A stretch of DNA of 32,939 bases from Fodinibacter sp038330415 (GCA_038330415.1 JBBQNZ010000029.1:1-32939); one strand, 5' to 3'. Positions 15,340-25,005 are shown, numbered from the stretch's first letter. Numbers and translations are program-made. The notes: generated by a model from the letters alone, not told the origin.

Positions 15340-16744
15340 GACGCGGGCGCCCGTGACCGACGCGAGCCCGGGGCAGGGGCCTGTCACCCCGCTCCTGCGA
15401 CGGCTCAACCGTCGTGGGTTCCGGATGGTCATGCTGCTCGACGGCCTGGCCGTGTTCGGGCTGTCGGTGCTCAGCATGGTGGTGCGCAACGGCGCCCCGC
15501 CGTGGCCGACGTACCCGCTGAGTGCCTACCTGCTCTCGTTCAGCGTCTCCACCCTGATCTTCATCTTCGCCTTCTACTTCGGGGGGCTCTACGAGCGCGA
15601 GCCACGCCTGGGTGGCGCGGCGGTGCTGCCCCGTGCCGCCCGGCTGTCGCTGGCCGCCGGCAGCTTCGTGGCACTGCTGAACCTCGCGTTGGGCGGCCTG
15701 CTGCGCCAACGCGGGTCGGACATCGGCCGGGCGCTGCCCTTCCCCATCCCCAACCTCATCGCGGTGATCGTCGTGGCGGGCATCGCGGTGGCCATCAACC
15801 GGGGGGTCGTGCACGCGCTGCGCACCCGGCGCGAGGGGCTGCCCCGGGTGCTGCTCGTCGGTGACCCCGCCGACCTCGAGCTGGCGCGGGCGCACCTCGT
15901 GGCCAACCTGGCGCAGCTCGTGGTGGTCGCCGAGGTCGACGACCCGCGGGCGGTCGTCGAGGTCGCCAAGGAGTCGGGCGCCACCGACGTGCTGCTCCTC
16001 ACCGCCGGCTGGCTCGACGAGTGGTACCCCCGCACCATCGGCCGGCTCGACCGGCTGAACGTGACGACCCTGCTGCGGGTCACCGGGCGCGAGACGCTCT
16101 TCGGGCTCGACCGGCTGCGCGAGGTGGGCGGCCTGCCGTTCGTGCTGCTGCTGCCGCAGACGATGCCGGCCTCGCAGCGGCACTTCAAGCGCCTGCTCGA
16201 CCTGTTCCTGCTGCTCGTCACTGCGCCGGTGTGGGTGCTCCTTCTCGGCGGTGTCGCGCTCTACCAGCTCGCCGTGGTGGGCCGGCCGCTGCTCTTCCGC
16301 CAGGTGCGGGTGGGCGTGGGCGGGGAGACCTTCGAGATGGTGAAGTTCCGCACCATGCGCCCCGACGCCGAGTCCGACGGCGTGGCCCGGCTCGCGACCG
16401 ACGGCGACCCGCGCGTCATCCCGGCCTGTCGCTGGGTGCGGGCCACCCGGTCCGACGAGCTGCCCCAGATCCTGCACATCCTCACCGGGAAGATGTCGGT
16501 GGTCGGCCCCCGGCCCGAGCGTCCGGAGCTCACGAAGGGTTTCGAGAAGGAGATCGCCGGGTACACCCGCCGACACGAGGTGCCGCCGGGCCTGACCGGG
16601 CTGGCCCAGATCCACGGCCGCTACCACACCGACGCGGAGTACAAGCTGGGCTACGACCTGCAGTACCTCGTGAACTGGTCGCCGGTGCTCGACCTGGAGA
16701 TCGTCGCCCGCACCATCTGGGTGATCGTGACCCGACGCGTGTGA
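15326..16744 (+). CDS. Polyprenyl-phosphate sugar-1-phosphate transferase (bacterial sugar transferase family)
   Basis: Membrane enzyme starting a lipid-linked glycan by moving a sugar-1-phosphate from a nucleotide sugar to undecaprenyl-type phosphate. The 472-residue product has about four N-terminal membrane segments (roughly 35-55, 70-90, 110-130, 145-165), a soluble Rossmann-like middle region (PRVLLVGDPADLELA, about 172-270), one membrane helix (about 290-320) and the catalytic PF02397-type domain: FRQVRVGVGGETFEMVKFRTM, DELPQILHILTGKMSVVGPRPERPE and PGLTGLAQIHGRY. This is the WbaP/EpsL type, not the polytopic WecA/MraY type. ATG 15326 overlaps glyA by 14 nt. Sugar specificity is not predictable. 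Confidence 0.9.
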   Translation: MTAAETRAPVTDASPGQGPVTPLLRRLNRRGFRMVMLLDGLAVFGLSVLSMVVRNGAPPWPTYPLSAYLLSFSVSTLIFIFAFYFGGLYEREPRLGGAAVLPRAARLSLAAGSFVALLNLALGGLLRQRGSDIGRALPFPIPNLIAVIVVAGIAVAINRGVVHALRTRREGLPRVLLVGDPADLELARAHLVANLAQLVVVAEVDDPRAVVEVAKESGATDVLLLTAGWLDEWYPRTIGRLDRLNVTTLLRVTGRETLFGLDRLREVGGLPFVLLLPQTMPASQRHFKRLLDLFLLLVTAPVWVLLLGGVALYQLAVVGRPLLFRQVRVGVGGETFEMVKFRTMRPDAESDGVARLATDGDPRVIPACRWVRATRSDELPQILHILTGKMSVVGPRPERPELTKGFEKEIAGYTRRHEVPPGLTGLAQIHGRYHTDAEYKLGYDLQYLVNWSPVLDLEIVARTIWVIVTRRV

Positions 16745-16784
16745 GTGCCGCCAGGGGGCCCCGGATGCCGTGCCGTGGACCGGG

Positions 16785-16823
16785 TTTGGGCCCCCAGCAA
16801 CGCTTGTGATAACTTTCACAAGC
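16785..16823 (+). promoter_or_regulatory. atp operon promoter with TGTGA-N6-TCACA operator
   Basis: GCTTGTGA (16802-16809) and TCACAAGC (16816-16823) are perfect 8-bp arms around TAACTT, which itself fits a -10 (TANNNT). TTGGGC at 16786-16791 is a possible weak -35. The 18-bp core fits the Rex consensus TTGTGAA-N4-TTCACAA with one mismatch, and also fits CRP/GlxR sites (TGTGA-N6-TCACA). A regulator bound here would cover the -10 and repress. The 125-nt gap otherwise holds only the leader and a ribosome-binding site near 16851. Confidence 0.65.
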
Positions 16824-16869
16824 CGTCCCGGAGCCACATCCGTCACGACCCCGAAGAGGCCGATCGTCG

Positions 16870-17325
16870 ATGACCGACCCCACCCAGCGCAGCGCGCCGC
16901 ACGCCGGCGCCCCGTTCGGAGCCATGCTCCGCGGGGCCCTGCTGCCGTCGGTGCTCGCGGGTCTGCTCACCGTCGGGGTGCTGGTCGGGGTGCGCGGTAC
17001 GGATGCCCTCGCGGGCGCCTTGATCGGTCTCCTCGTCTCGATCGGGTTCTTCGCCTCGGGGATGTTCCTGCTGAGCCGACTGGTGCGCGACGCCAGCCCG
17101 CACGCGTTCTTCGCGGTGGCGATGGCGGTGTACTTCGGCCAGGTGATCGTGTTGCTGCTCGTCATCATTGCGTTCAAGAACGCCGACTGGGTCGACGGTG
17201 TTGCCCTCGGGATCGTTGCGCTGGTGGTGACGCTGGTCTGGCAGGTGTTCGCCATGGTGGCGCTGCGCCGGGCCCGGATCCTGGTCTACGACGAGCCGTC
17301 GAGGACCCCGAAGGAGACCCGGTGA
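16870..17325 (+). CDS. atpI: AtpI-like membrane protein of the ATP synthase operon
   Basis: Small hydrophobic protein at the head of the atp operon; family members help assemble the c-ring or Mg2+ handling, and their exact role is uncertain. The 151-residue product has about four membrane segments: 23-42, 47-70, 81-102 and 108-130. The N-terminal ~20 residues are polar. The assignment rests more on position (between the sugar transferase and atpB, as in other actinobacteria) and topology than on motifs. ATG 16870 has GAAGAGG about 11 nt upstream. 115 nt separate it from atpB. Confidence 0.8.
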   Translation: MTDPTQRSAPHAGAPFGAMLRGALLPSVLAGLLTVGVLVGVRGTDALAGALIGLLVSIGFFASGMFLLSRLVRDASPHAFFAVAMAVYFGQVIVLLLVIIAFKNADWVDGVALGIVALVVTLVWQVFAMVALRRARILVYDEPSRTPKETR

Positions 17326-17376
17326 TCAGCGCCTTTCGCCCCAAGCCCTGCGTCGCCCCCACCCCTGAGGGTCCGG

Positions 17377-17382
17377 TAGCGT
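17377..17382 (+). promoter_or_regulatory. Possible internal atpB promoter (-10 hexamer)
   Basis: TAGCGT, the same hexamer as in the putative ecm and 29.1-kb promoters, lies 58 nt upstream of atpB in the atpI-atpB gap. No clear -35 is present. It could give an extra transcript of the structural genes without atpI. Confidence 0.3.
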
Positions 17383-17440
17383 ACGTCCCGTTCCCCCGGG
17401 TGCCCGTCGAGGTTGCCTGTGAACTTTCCGAGGAGAGGCT

Positions 17441-18271
17441 GTGAGCCTGAGCGTGGTTCCCGCATCCTGGCTGCAGGTCGGCATCGCTGCCGCCGACGGC
17501 GACGGGGGCTTCCAGGCCCCCGGTACCGCCGACTTCTACTGGCCGGTCATCGGTGGCGACAGCAACTGGGCCATCACCCGCCCGATGGTCGTCATGGCCA
17601 TCTCGGTGGTCGTGCTCGCCTGGTTCTTCGTGACGGTCGCCGGCAAGCTCACGGTGGTGCCGAGCAAGCGCCAGTGGGTGGCCGAGCAGGCCTACGGCTT
17701 CGTGCGCAACTCGATCGCCCGCGACGTGATCGGCGCCAAGGACTTCAAGCAGTTCATCCCGCTGCTCATGACGCTGTTCACGCTGATCCTGTTCAACAAC
17801 GTGATGGGCGTGCTGCCCTTCGTGCAGTTCCCGACGATGAGCCGCATCGCGTTCCCGATCGTGCTCACCCTGATCGTCTACATCGTCTACCACACGGTCG
17901 CGATCCGTCGTAAGCACGGCGTCATCGGCTACCTCAAGTCGCTGGTCCCCGCGGGCCTGCCGATGTGGCTGCGGCCGATCATGTTCGTGCTCGAGTTCAT
18001 CACCTACTTCTTCATCCGGCCGCTGACTCTCGCCCTGCGACTGTTCGGCAACATGCTCGCCGGCCACCTGATGCTGCTCGTCTTCATCCTCGGCGGCGAG
18101 TACCTCCTGCTGCACGGCAGCAGCATCTTCATCCAGCTCTCCGGCATCCTCGGCCTCGCCTTCGGCGTCGTGATGACCTTCTTCGAGCTCCTGGTGCAGT
18201 TCCTCCAGGCCTTCATCTTCACCCTGCTCACCGCGCTCTACATCTCCGACGCGGTCAGCGAGCACCACTGA
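17441..18271 (+). CDS. atpB: ATP synthase Fo subunit a
   Basis: Stator membrane subunit that forms the proton half-channels against the c-ring. 276 residues with five to six hydrophobic segments. The key helix is RPLTLALRLFGNMLAGHL, containing the essential Arg of the a-subunit (LALRLFGNM), followed by the conserved C-terminal helix FFELLVQFLQAFIFTLLTALYISDAV. GTG 17441 follows the ribosome-binding site GAGGAGAGG. It precedes atpE by 97 nt. Confidence 0.96.
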   Translation: MSLSVVPASWLQVGIAAADGDGGFQAPGTADFYWPVIGGDSNWAITRPMVVMAISVVVLAWFFVTVAGKLTVVPSKRQWVAEQAYGFVRNSIARDVIGAKDFKQFIPLLMTLFTLILFNNVMGVLPFVQFPTMSRIAFPIVLTLIVYIVYHTVAIRRKHGVIGYLKSLVPAGLPMWLRPIMFVLEFITYFFIRPLTLALRLFGNMLAGHLMLLVFILGGEYLLLHGSSIFIQLSGILGLAFGVVMTFFELLVQFLQAFIFTLLTALYISDAVSEHH

Positions 18272-18331
18272 CCACGGGTTCCGGCCCGTCCGCACCACCA
18301 GCACGACCGCACGACCACGTAGAACACCCGA

Positions 18332-18350
18332 CGCCGGGACGGACCCGGCG
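18332..18350 (+). other. Intercistronic hairpin before atpE
   Basis: CGCCGGG (18332-18338) and CCCGGCG (18344-18350) form a perfect 7-bp stem with a 5-nt loop, ending about 18 nt before the atpE start. It lies upstream of the only subunit needed in many copies, so it may protect mRNA or help initiation of atpE. Function is inferred. Confidence 0.45.
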
Positions 18351-18368
18351 GCCTCGAAAGGAAACGCA

Positions 18369-18575
18369 ATGACTGGGAACATCACCTACCTCGGCTACGG
18401 CCTCGCCGCCATCGGCCCCGGTATCGGTGTGGGTCTGATCTTCGCCGCCTACCTCAACGGCGTCGCGCGTCAGCCTGAGGCCCGCGGCATGCTCCAGACC
18501 ATCGCCTTCACCGGCATGGCGCTCACCGAGGCGCTCGCCATCCTCGGTCTCGTGTTCGTCTTCGTCTTCCAGTGA
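18369..18575 (+). CDS. atpE: ATP synthase Fo subunit c
   Basis: Proton-carrying proteolipid that oligomerises into the rotor ring. The 68-residue hairpin has helix 1 with the glycine motif GPGIGVG (16-22), the polar loop ARQPE (33-37) and helix 2 with the proton-binding Glu54 in MALTEALAILG. Length is short but normal for actinobacteria (a sodium-binding signature is not evident). ATG 18369 follows the ribosome-binding site GAAAGGAA. It is flanked by atpB and atpF. Confidence 0.97.
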   Translation: MTGNITYLGYGLAAIGPGIGVGLIFAAYLNGVARQPEARGMLQTIAFTGMALTEALAILGLVFVFVFQ

Positions 18576-18622
18576 CCGGACCGACCGACCCTTTCCGTTT
18601 GACTGACAGATAAGGAAGCGAC

Positions 18623-19207
18623 GTGGTTCTCGCATCCGTTCCGGCCGCTGAAGGCGTGGGCTGGCCCGACGCCTTGCCCCTCCTCCCGCACCCCGCCGAG
18701 CTGATCATCGGCCTCATCTCGTTCGCGATCCTGTACTGGATCTACGCGACCAAGGTCGTCCCGAAGATGGAGGCGATGTACGACGAGCGTGCCGCCGCCA
18801 TCGAGGGTGGCATGCAGCAGGCCGAGGAGGCCCAGGCCGAGGCCAAGGCCGCCCTGGAGAAGTACAACGCCCAGCTCGCCGGCGCCCGCACCGAGGCCAA
18901 CGAGATCCGGGAGTCCGCGCGTGAGCAGGGCGCCTCGATCGTGGTGGAGATGCGCGGCCAGGCCCAGGCCGAGGCCGCGCGCATCACGGAGTCGGCCAAG
19001 CGCCAGGTCGACGCCGAGCGCCAGCAGGCGGTCGTCTCGTTGCGCCAGGAGGTCGGCGCCCTGTCGACCACCCTCGCCAGCAAGATCGTCGGCGAGTCCC
19101 TCGAGGACGAGGTGCGCCAGAACGGCATCGTCGACCGGTTCCTCGCCGAGCTCGAAGCCGGCGACGTCACACCCGAGAAGGTCGCCCCCGCGGGTCAGGA
19201 CGCCTGA
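18623..19207 (+). CDS. atpF: ATP synthase Fo subunit b
   Basis: Peripheral-stalk subunit: one N-terminal membrane helix (about residues 27-46, ELIIGLISFAILYWIYATKV) followed by a long charged helix rich in Ala/Glu/Arg (about 50-185) that dimerises as a right-handed coiled coil. 194 residues. GTG 18623 has AAGGAAG at 18612-18618. A single b gene is present, with no b' or b-delta fusion of the mycobacterial kind. The stop shares a base with the atpH start. Confidence 0.95.
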   Translation: MVLASVPAAEGVGWPDALPLLPHPAELIIGLISFAILYWIYATKVVPKMEAMYDERAAAIEGGMQQAEEAQAEAKAALEKYNAQLAGARTEANEIRESAREQGASIVVEMRGQAQAEAARITESAKRQVDAERQQAVVSLRQEVGALSTTLASKIVGESLEDEVRQNGIVDRFLAELEAGDVTPEKVAPAGQDA

Positions 19208-20022
19208 TGCGCGGATCGTCACGGGGATCGGCCAAGGCGGTGCAGGCGGCGTTCGACACCGCGCTCGCCGGCGACCCCGCGTGGGAGAAGCTCGCCGAGG
19301 AGATGTTCGCGGTGACCGGTGTCGTCGACGGCAGCGCCTCGTTGCGACGGGCCCTCGCCGACCCCTCCCGTGAGAGCTCGGACAAGCAGGGCCTGGCCCG
19401 TTCGCTCTTCGGCGGCAAGATCGGTGAGACCACCACCGGCCTCGTCGCCGAGGTCGCGGGCCAGCGCTGGTCGGCCGAGCACGACCTGTCCGACACCCTC
19501 GAGAACCTCGCCGTGCAGGCGCTGCTCGCCGCGGCCGAGCGCGAGCGCCGCATCGACCGCGTCGAGGACGAGCTGTTCCGCTTCGAGCGCATCGTCGCAG
19601 GCAACCCGGGGCTGCGCGACACCCTGTCCAGCCGCAACACCGACGGGCCCGGCAAGGCCACGCTGGTGCACGGGCTGCTCGAGGACAAGGCCGCACCGGA
19701 GACCGTCCGGCTGGTCGAGCAGGCGGTGCGCGAGCCGCGCGGCCGGCGCCTCGACCGGGTCCTGGAGTCCTACCTCCACCTGGCGTCCCAGCGCCGTGAC
19801 GAGCTCGTCGCGCAGGTGATCGTCGCGGCACCGCTCAGCGCGCAGCAGCACGCCCGGCTGAGCAGTGCGCTCGAGGCGCACTACGGCAAGCCAGTCACGC
19901 TCCAGCTCGTCCAGGACCCCGCGGTCATGGGCGGCATCCGCATCCAGGTCGGCGACGAGGTCGTCGACGGCACCGTCCTGCGTCGCCTCGACGAGGCGCG
20001 CCGGCACGTCACCGGCGGCTGA
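19207..20022 (+). CDS. atpH: ATP synthase F1 subunit delta
   Basis: Links the peripheral stalk to the top of the F1 head. 271 residues, longer than the ~177 of E. coli, as usual in actinobacteria because of an N-terminal extension. The C-terminal half shows the OSCP-type region EPRGRRLDRVLESYLHLASQRRDELVAQVIVAAPL and the ending VMGGIRIQVGDEVVDGTVLRRLDEARR. ATG 19207 overlaps the atpF stop by 1 nt. The 103-nt gap before atpA contains a 7-bp hairpin. Confidence 0.95.
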   Translation: MRGSSRGSAKAVQAAFDTALAGDPAWEKLAEEMFAVTGVVDGSASLRRALADPSRESSDKQGLARSLFGGKIGETTTGLVAEVAGQRWSAEHDLSDTLENLAVQALLAAAERERRIDRVEDELFRFERIVAGNPGLRDTLSSRNTDGPGKATLVHGLLEDKAAPETVRLVEQAVREPRGRRLDRVLESYLHLASQRRDELVAQVIVAAPLSAQQHARLSSALEAHYGKPVTLQLVQDPAVMGGIRIQVGDEVVDGTVLRRLDEARRHVTGG

Positions 20023-20084
20023 CCGGCATCCGGCCGCCCCGGCGATCACCACCGAACTTCACACGCACCACCGACCACAGACTT

Positions 20085-20102
20085 CGGCCCCAGTGGGGGC
20101 CG
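20085..20102 (+). other. Intercistronic hairpin before atpA
   Basis: CGGCCCC (20085-20091) and GGGGCCG (20096-20102) form a perfect 7-bp stem with a 4-nt loop, just 5' of the atpA ribosome-binding site (GAGGAGAAG from 20109). It may affect mRNA processing or atpA translation; it is not followed by T residues, so readthrough is expected. Confidence 0.4.
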
Positions 20103-20125
20103 GTGACCGAGGAGAAGATCAGAAC

Positions 20126-21772
20126 ATGACGGAGCTCTCGATCCGTCCGGACGAGATCCGGGATGCCCTGGACAGCTACGTCCGGTCCTACGAGCCCGGA
20201 GTTGCCGCGCGTGAGGAGGTCGGCCGCGTCACCGACGCCGGTGACGGCATCGCGCACGTCGAGGGCCTGCCCTCGGCGATGACCAACGAGCTGCTCCAGT
20301 TCGAGGACGGCACCCTTGGCCTCGCGCTGAACCTCGACGTCCACGAGATCGGCGTCGTCATCCTCGGTGAGTTCTCCGCGATCGAGGAGGGCCAGGAGGT
20401 CAAGCGCACGGGCGAGGTCCTCTCCGTGCCGGTCGGCGACAACTTCCTCGGCCGCGTGGTCAACCCGCTGGGCACCCCCATCGACGGGCTGGGCGAGATC
20501 GTGAGCGAGGAGCGCCGCGCGCTCGAGCTCCAGGCCCCTACGGTCGTGCAGCGCAAGTCGGTGCACGAGCCGCTGCAGACCGGCCTGAAGGCCGTCGACG
20601 CCATGACCCCCATCGGCCGCGGCCAGCGCCAGCTGATCATCGGTGACCGCCAGACCGGCAAGACCACGGTCGCGGTCGACACGATCATCAACCAGAAGGA
20701 GTTCTGGGACAGCGGCGACCCCGACAAGCAGGTGCGCTGCATCTACGTCGCCATCGGCCAGAAGGGCTCGACGATCGCTGCCGTGCGCGGCACCCTCGAG
20801 GACGCCGGCGCGATGGAGTACACCACCATCGTCGCCGCCCCGGCGTCCGACTCGGCGGGCTTCAAGTACCTCGCGCCCTACACCGGCTCGGCCATCGGCC
20901 AGCACTGGATGTACCAGGGCATGCACGTCCTCATCGTCTTCGACGACCTGTCCAAGCAGGCCGAGGCCTACCGCTCCGTGTCGCTGCTGCTGCGCCGCCC
21001 GCCGGGCCGCGAGGCCTACCCGGGCGACGTCTTCTACCTGCACAGCCGGCTGCTCGAGCGCTGCGCCAAGCTGTCCGACGACCTGGGTCACGGCTCGATG
21101 ACCGGCCTGCCGATCATCGAGACCAAGGCGGGCGACGTCTCGGCGTACATCCCGACCAACGTCATCTCGATCACCGACGGCCAGATCTACCTGCAGGCCG
21201 ACCTGTTCAACGCCAACGTCCGCCCGGCGATCGACGTGGGTGTGTCGGTGTCCCGCGTGGGTGGTGCCGCGCAGATCAAGGCGATGAAGTCGGTCGCCGG
21301 TCGACTCAAGCTCGACCTCGCCCAGTACCGCGCGCTCGAGGCGTTCGCGATGTTCGCCTCCGACCTCGACCCGGCCTCGCGCGCCCAGCTCGCGAAGGGC
21401 GCTCGTCTCGTCGAGCTGCTCAAGCAGGGCCAGGCGTCGCCGATGCCGGTCGAGGAGCAGGTCGTCTCGATCTGGCTGGGTACCACCGGCAAGCTCGACG
21501 ACGTCGCCGTCGAGGACGTCCGCCGCTTCGAGGCCGACTTCCTCGACCACCTGCGCCGCAGCAAGAACGAGCTCCTCGCGGCGATTCGCGAGACGGGCAA
21601 GTTCGAGGAGGAGACCGAGCAGGCGCTCGAGGCCGAGGTCACCACCTTCAAGCACAAGCTCTTCCAGGGCACCGGTGCCGACGGCATCCAGGCCGGTCGC
21701 GAGGCCGAGGACGACGCGGCCGCGAGGGCGCTGGAGTCCGAGCAGGAGCGGATCGTCAAGCAGAAGCGCTGA
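20126..21772 (+). CDS. atpA: ATP synthase F1 subunit alpha
   Basis: Non-catalytic nucleotide-binding subunit of the F1 hexamer. 548 residues. The N-terminal beta-barrel begins MTELSIRPDEIRDAL; the P-loop is GDRQTGKT; APYTGSAIGQHWMYQGMHVLIVFDDLSKQAEAYR is the Walker B region, and LLRRPPGREAYPGDVFYLHSRLLER is diagnostic of alpha. The C-terminus carries a charged extension of about 35 residues, as in other actinobacteria. ATG 20126 was chosen over upstream starts because of the ribosome-binding site GAGGAGAAG and the family N-terminus. Confidence 0.97.
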   Translation: MTELSIRPDEIRDALDSYVRSYEPGVAAREEVGRVTDAGDGIAHVEGLPSAMTNELLQFEDGTLGLALNLDVHEIGVVILGEFSAIEEGQEVKRTGEVLSVPVGDNFLGRVVNPLGTPIDGLGEIVSEERRALELQAPTVVQRKSVHEPLQTGLKAVDAMTPIGRGQRQLIIGDRQTGKTTVAVDTIINQKEFWDSGDPDKQVRCIYVAIGQKGSTIAAVRGTLEDAGAMEYTTIVAAPASDSAGFKYLAPYTGSAIGQHWMYQGMHVLIVFDDLSKQAEAYRSVSLLLRRPPGREAYPGDVFYLHSRLLERCAKLSDDLGHGSMTGLPIIETKAGDVSAYIPTNVISITDGQIYLQADLFNANVRPAIDVGVSVSRVGGAAQIKAMKSVAGRLKLDLAQYRALEAFAMFASDLDPASRAQLAKGARLVELLKQGQASPMPVEEQVVSIWLGTTGKLDDVAVEDVRRFEADFLDHLRRSKNELLAAIRETGKFEEETEQALEAEVTTFKHKLFQGTGADGIQAGREAEDDAAARALESEQERIVKQKR

Positions 21773-21812
21773 CCGGGCACCGAGCACACAGAACTCAGGA
21801 AGGCGGAAACGT

Positions 21813-22712
21813 ATGGGAGCGCAGATCCGGGAGTACCGGAACCGCATCCGTGCCGTCAGCTCGACGAAGAAGATCACCCGGGCGATGGAGCTCATGGCCG
21901 CGGCCCGCGTCGTCAAGGCGCAGGAAGCGGTGCGTGAGTCGAGCCCCTACGCCCGTGCCCTGACCCGCGCGGTCTCGGCCGTCGCGACGTTCTCCAACGA
22001 GGAGCACCCGCTGACCTCCGAGAAGGAGGACGTCAAGCGTGCCGCGGTCGTCATCATCACGTCCGACCGCGGTCTCGCCGGGGCGTACAGCTCCTCGGTC
22101 ATCAAGGAGAGCGAGCGCCTCGTCGCGGCCCTGCGCGAGGAGGGCAAGGAGGTCGTCCCCTACCTGCTCGGCCGCAAGTCGATCGGCTTCTACAAGTTCC
22201 GCCACCGCGAGAGCGCGGCGGAGTGGAGCGGCAACTCCGAGAAGCCCACCTTCGAGACTGCCCGCGAGGTGGGCCAGCGGCTGGTCAGTGACTTCACGGC
22301 ACCGACCGAGGAGGGTGGCATCGACGAGGTGCACGTCGTCTTCAGCCGGTTCGTCTCGATGGTGACCCAGCAGCCCGAGGTCATCCGGCTGCTGCCGCTC
22401 GAGGTCGTCGAGGGTGGGGAGGCCCCGGATGCCGACGACCTCCTGCCGCTGTACTCCTTCGAGCCCAGCGCCGAGCAGGTGCTCGACGCGCTGCTGCCGA
22501 AGTACGTCAACGCCCGGCTCTTCAACTGCATGCTCCAGGCCGCCGCGTCCGAGCTCGCCGCCCGCCAGCGGGCGATGAAGTCTGCCACGGACAACGCGGA
22601 GGAGCTCATCAAGAAGTACACCCGGCTGGCCAACCAGGCGCGCCAGGCCGAGATCACCCAAGAGATCAGCGAAATCGTCGGCGGCTCCAGCGCGCTGGCC
22701 GAGAGCAAGTGA
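21813..22712 (+). CDS. atpG: ATP synthase F1 subunit gamma
   Basis: Central rotor shaft. 299 residues with the paired N- and C-terminal helices: MGAQIREYRNRIRAVSSTKKITRAMELMAAARV at the start and ELAARQRAMKSATDNAEELIKKYTRLANQARQAEITQEISEIVGG at the end, plus TSDRGLAGAYSS in the Rossmann-like core. ATG 21813 is preceded by CAGGAAGGCGGAAAC. The stop lies 14 nt before the atpD start chosen here. Confidence 0.96.
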   Translation: MGAQIREYRNRIRAVSSTKKITRAMELMAAARVVKAQEAVRESSPYARALTRAVSAVATFSNEEHPLTSEKEDVKRAAVVIITSDRGLAGAYSSSVIKESERLVAALREEGKEVVPYLLGRKSIGFYKFRHRESAAEWSGNSEKPTFETAREVGQRLVSDFTAPTEEGGIDEVHVVFSRFVSMVTQQPEVIRLLPLEVVEGGEAPDADDLLPLYSFEPSAEQVLDALLPKYVNARLFNCMLQAAASELAARQRAMKSATDNAEELIKKYTRLANQARQAEITQEISEIVGGSSALAESK

Positions 22713-22726
22713 GTGAGAGAGAGACC

Positions 22727-24183
<1,457 letters not shown>

Positions 24184-24184
<1 letters not shown>

Positions 24185-24450
24185 TGCCGCTCCAGGTCGA
24201 GCTCGTCTCGGCGGACCGCAAGGTCTGGGAGGGTGAGGCGAGCCAGGTCAGCGCCCGCTCCATCGACGGCGACCTCGGCATCCTGCCCGGTCACACGCCC
24301 ATCCTGTGCGTGCTCGACGAGGGCGAGGTGCGGGTCAACGCCGACGGGTCGTGGCGCTCGGCGCAGATCGACGGCGGGTTCCTCTCGGTCGACCACGACC
24401 GGGTGACGATCATCGCTGAGTCGGTCGACGCCAGCGGCATGGGCTCCTGA
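24184..24450 (+). CDS. atpC: ATP synthase F1 subunit epsilon, short form
   Basis: Rotor subunit that contacts gamma and the c-ring. Only 88 residues: the complete N-terminal beta-sandwich (LQVELVSADRKVWEGEA, LGILPGHTPILCVLDEGEVRV, GGFLSVDHDRVTIIAES) but no C-terminal helical hairpin, which in longer homologues (about 120-140 residues) mediates ATPase inhibition. The frame ends cleanly at TGA 24448-24450, and the downstream sequence is a separate gene. ATG 24184 overlaps the atpD stop. Confidence 0.94.
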
Positions 24451-24474
24451 CATCGAGGGCCGGGGACCGCTCGC

Positions 24475-24906
24475 ATGACGCCGTTCGTGGCTGTTGAGCT
24501 GGTCCTCGCCCTCGTCGTCGTACTGGTAGTCGGCGCGCTCACCTTCGTGTGGGCGCGCCGACGCTTCATCTCCGGCGACGGCCGCCCAGTCATGCTCTGC
24601 GCGCGGCGCCAGGGCGAGGCCGGCCGGTGGCGGCTGGGCCTGGCCCGGCTCAGCTCGGACCGCTTCGAGTGGTTCAGCATCGTCGGGCCCTCGCTGCGCG
24701 CCGAGGTGTCGTGGCAGCGTGGTGAGCTCGACTTCGGCACGGCGGTGCCGCTGCTCGACCCGATCCCCGGGCTGGCCGACCCGGTGGCCGTGCAGGGGCG
24801 GGCGGGTGCGCAGGCGTGCGAGTTCGCGTTCGTGCCGGCCGCCTACACCGCGGTGCGCGCCTGGCTGGAGTCCAGCCCCCCCGGCTTCAACGTCAACGTC
24901 GCCTAG
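24475..24906 (+). CDS. DUF2550 membrane protein
   Basis: A 143-residue protein of the DUF2550 family, found right after atpC in many actinobacteria; function unknown. One N-terminal membrane helix (about 6-26, VELVLALVVVLVVGALTFVW) is followed by a cytoplasmic domain containing RWRLGLARLSSDRFEWFSIVGPSLRAEVSWQRGELDF. ATG 24475 is 24 nt after atpC, with only a GGGGAC-type weak ribosome-binding site, so it probably rides on the atp transcript. Confidence 0.85.
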   Translation: MTPFVAVELVLALVVVLVVGALTFVWARRRFISGDGRPVMLCARRQGEAGRWRLGLARLSSDRFEWFSIVGPSLRAEVSWQRGELDFGTAVPLLDPIPGLADPVAVQGRAGAQACEFAFVPAAYTAVRAWLESSPPGFNVNVA

Positions 24907-24924
24907 GCCCTGAACCCCGACTCC

Positions 24925-24983
24925 GTGCGACTTGGGTGCGCTTTCGCGCCCGGATAGCTCCGAGAACCGTGGGTAAGTCGCAC
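24925..24983. terminator. Nested inverted repeat between convergent DUF2550 gene and pduO gene
   Basis: GTGCGACTT (24925-24933) pairs with AAGTCGCAC (24975-24983). Inside, GGGTGCG (24934-24940) pairs with CGCGCCC (24945-24951) with one G-T pair. It lies in the 99-nt gap between two convergent genes, so a bidirectional terminator of the atp operon and the adenosyltransferase gene is likely. Confidence 0.55.
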
Positions 24984-25005
24984 GAGGTCGGTGTCGCGGG
25001 GGTCC

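Noticed and set aside
13750..15489. 579-residue open frame antisense to sua5 tail and glyA
   Set aside because: No recognisable domain; overlaps well-supported genes completely.
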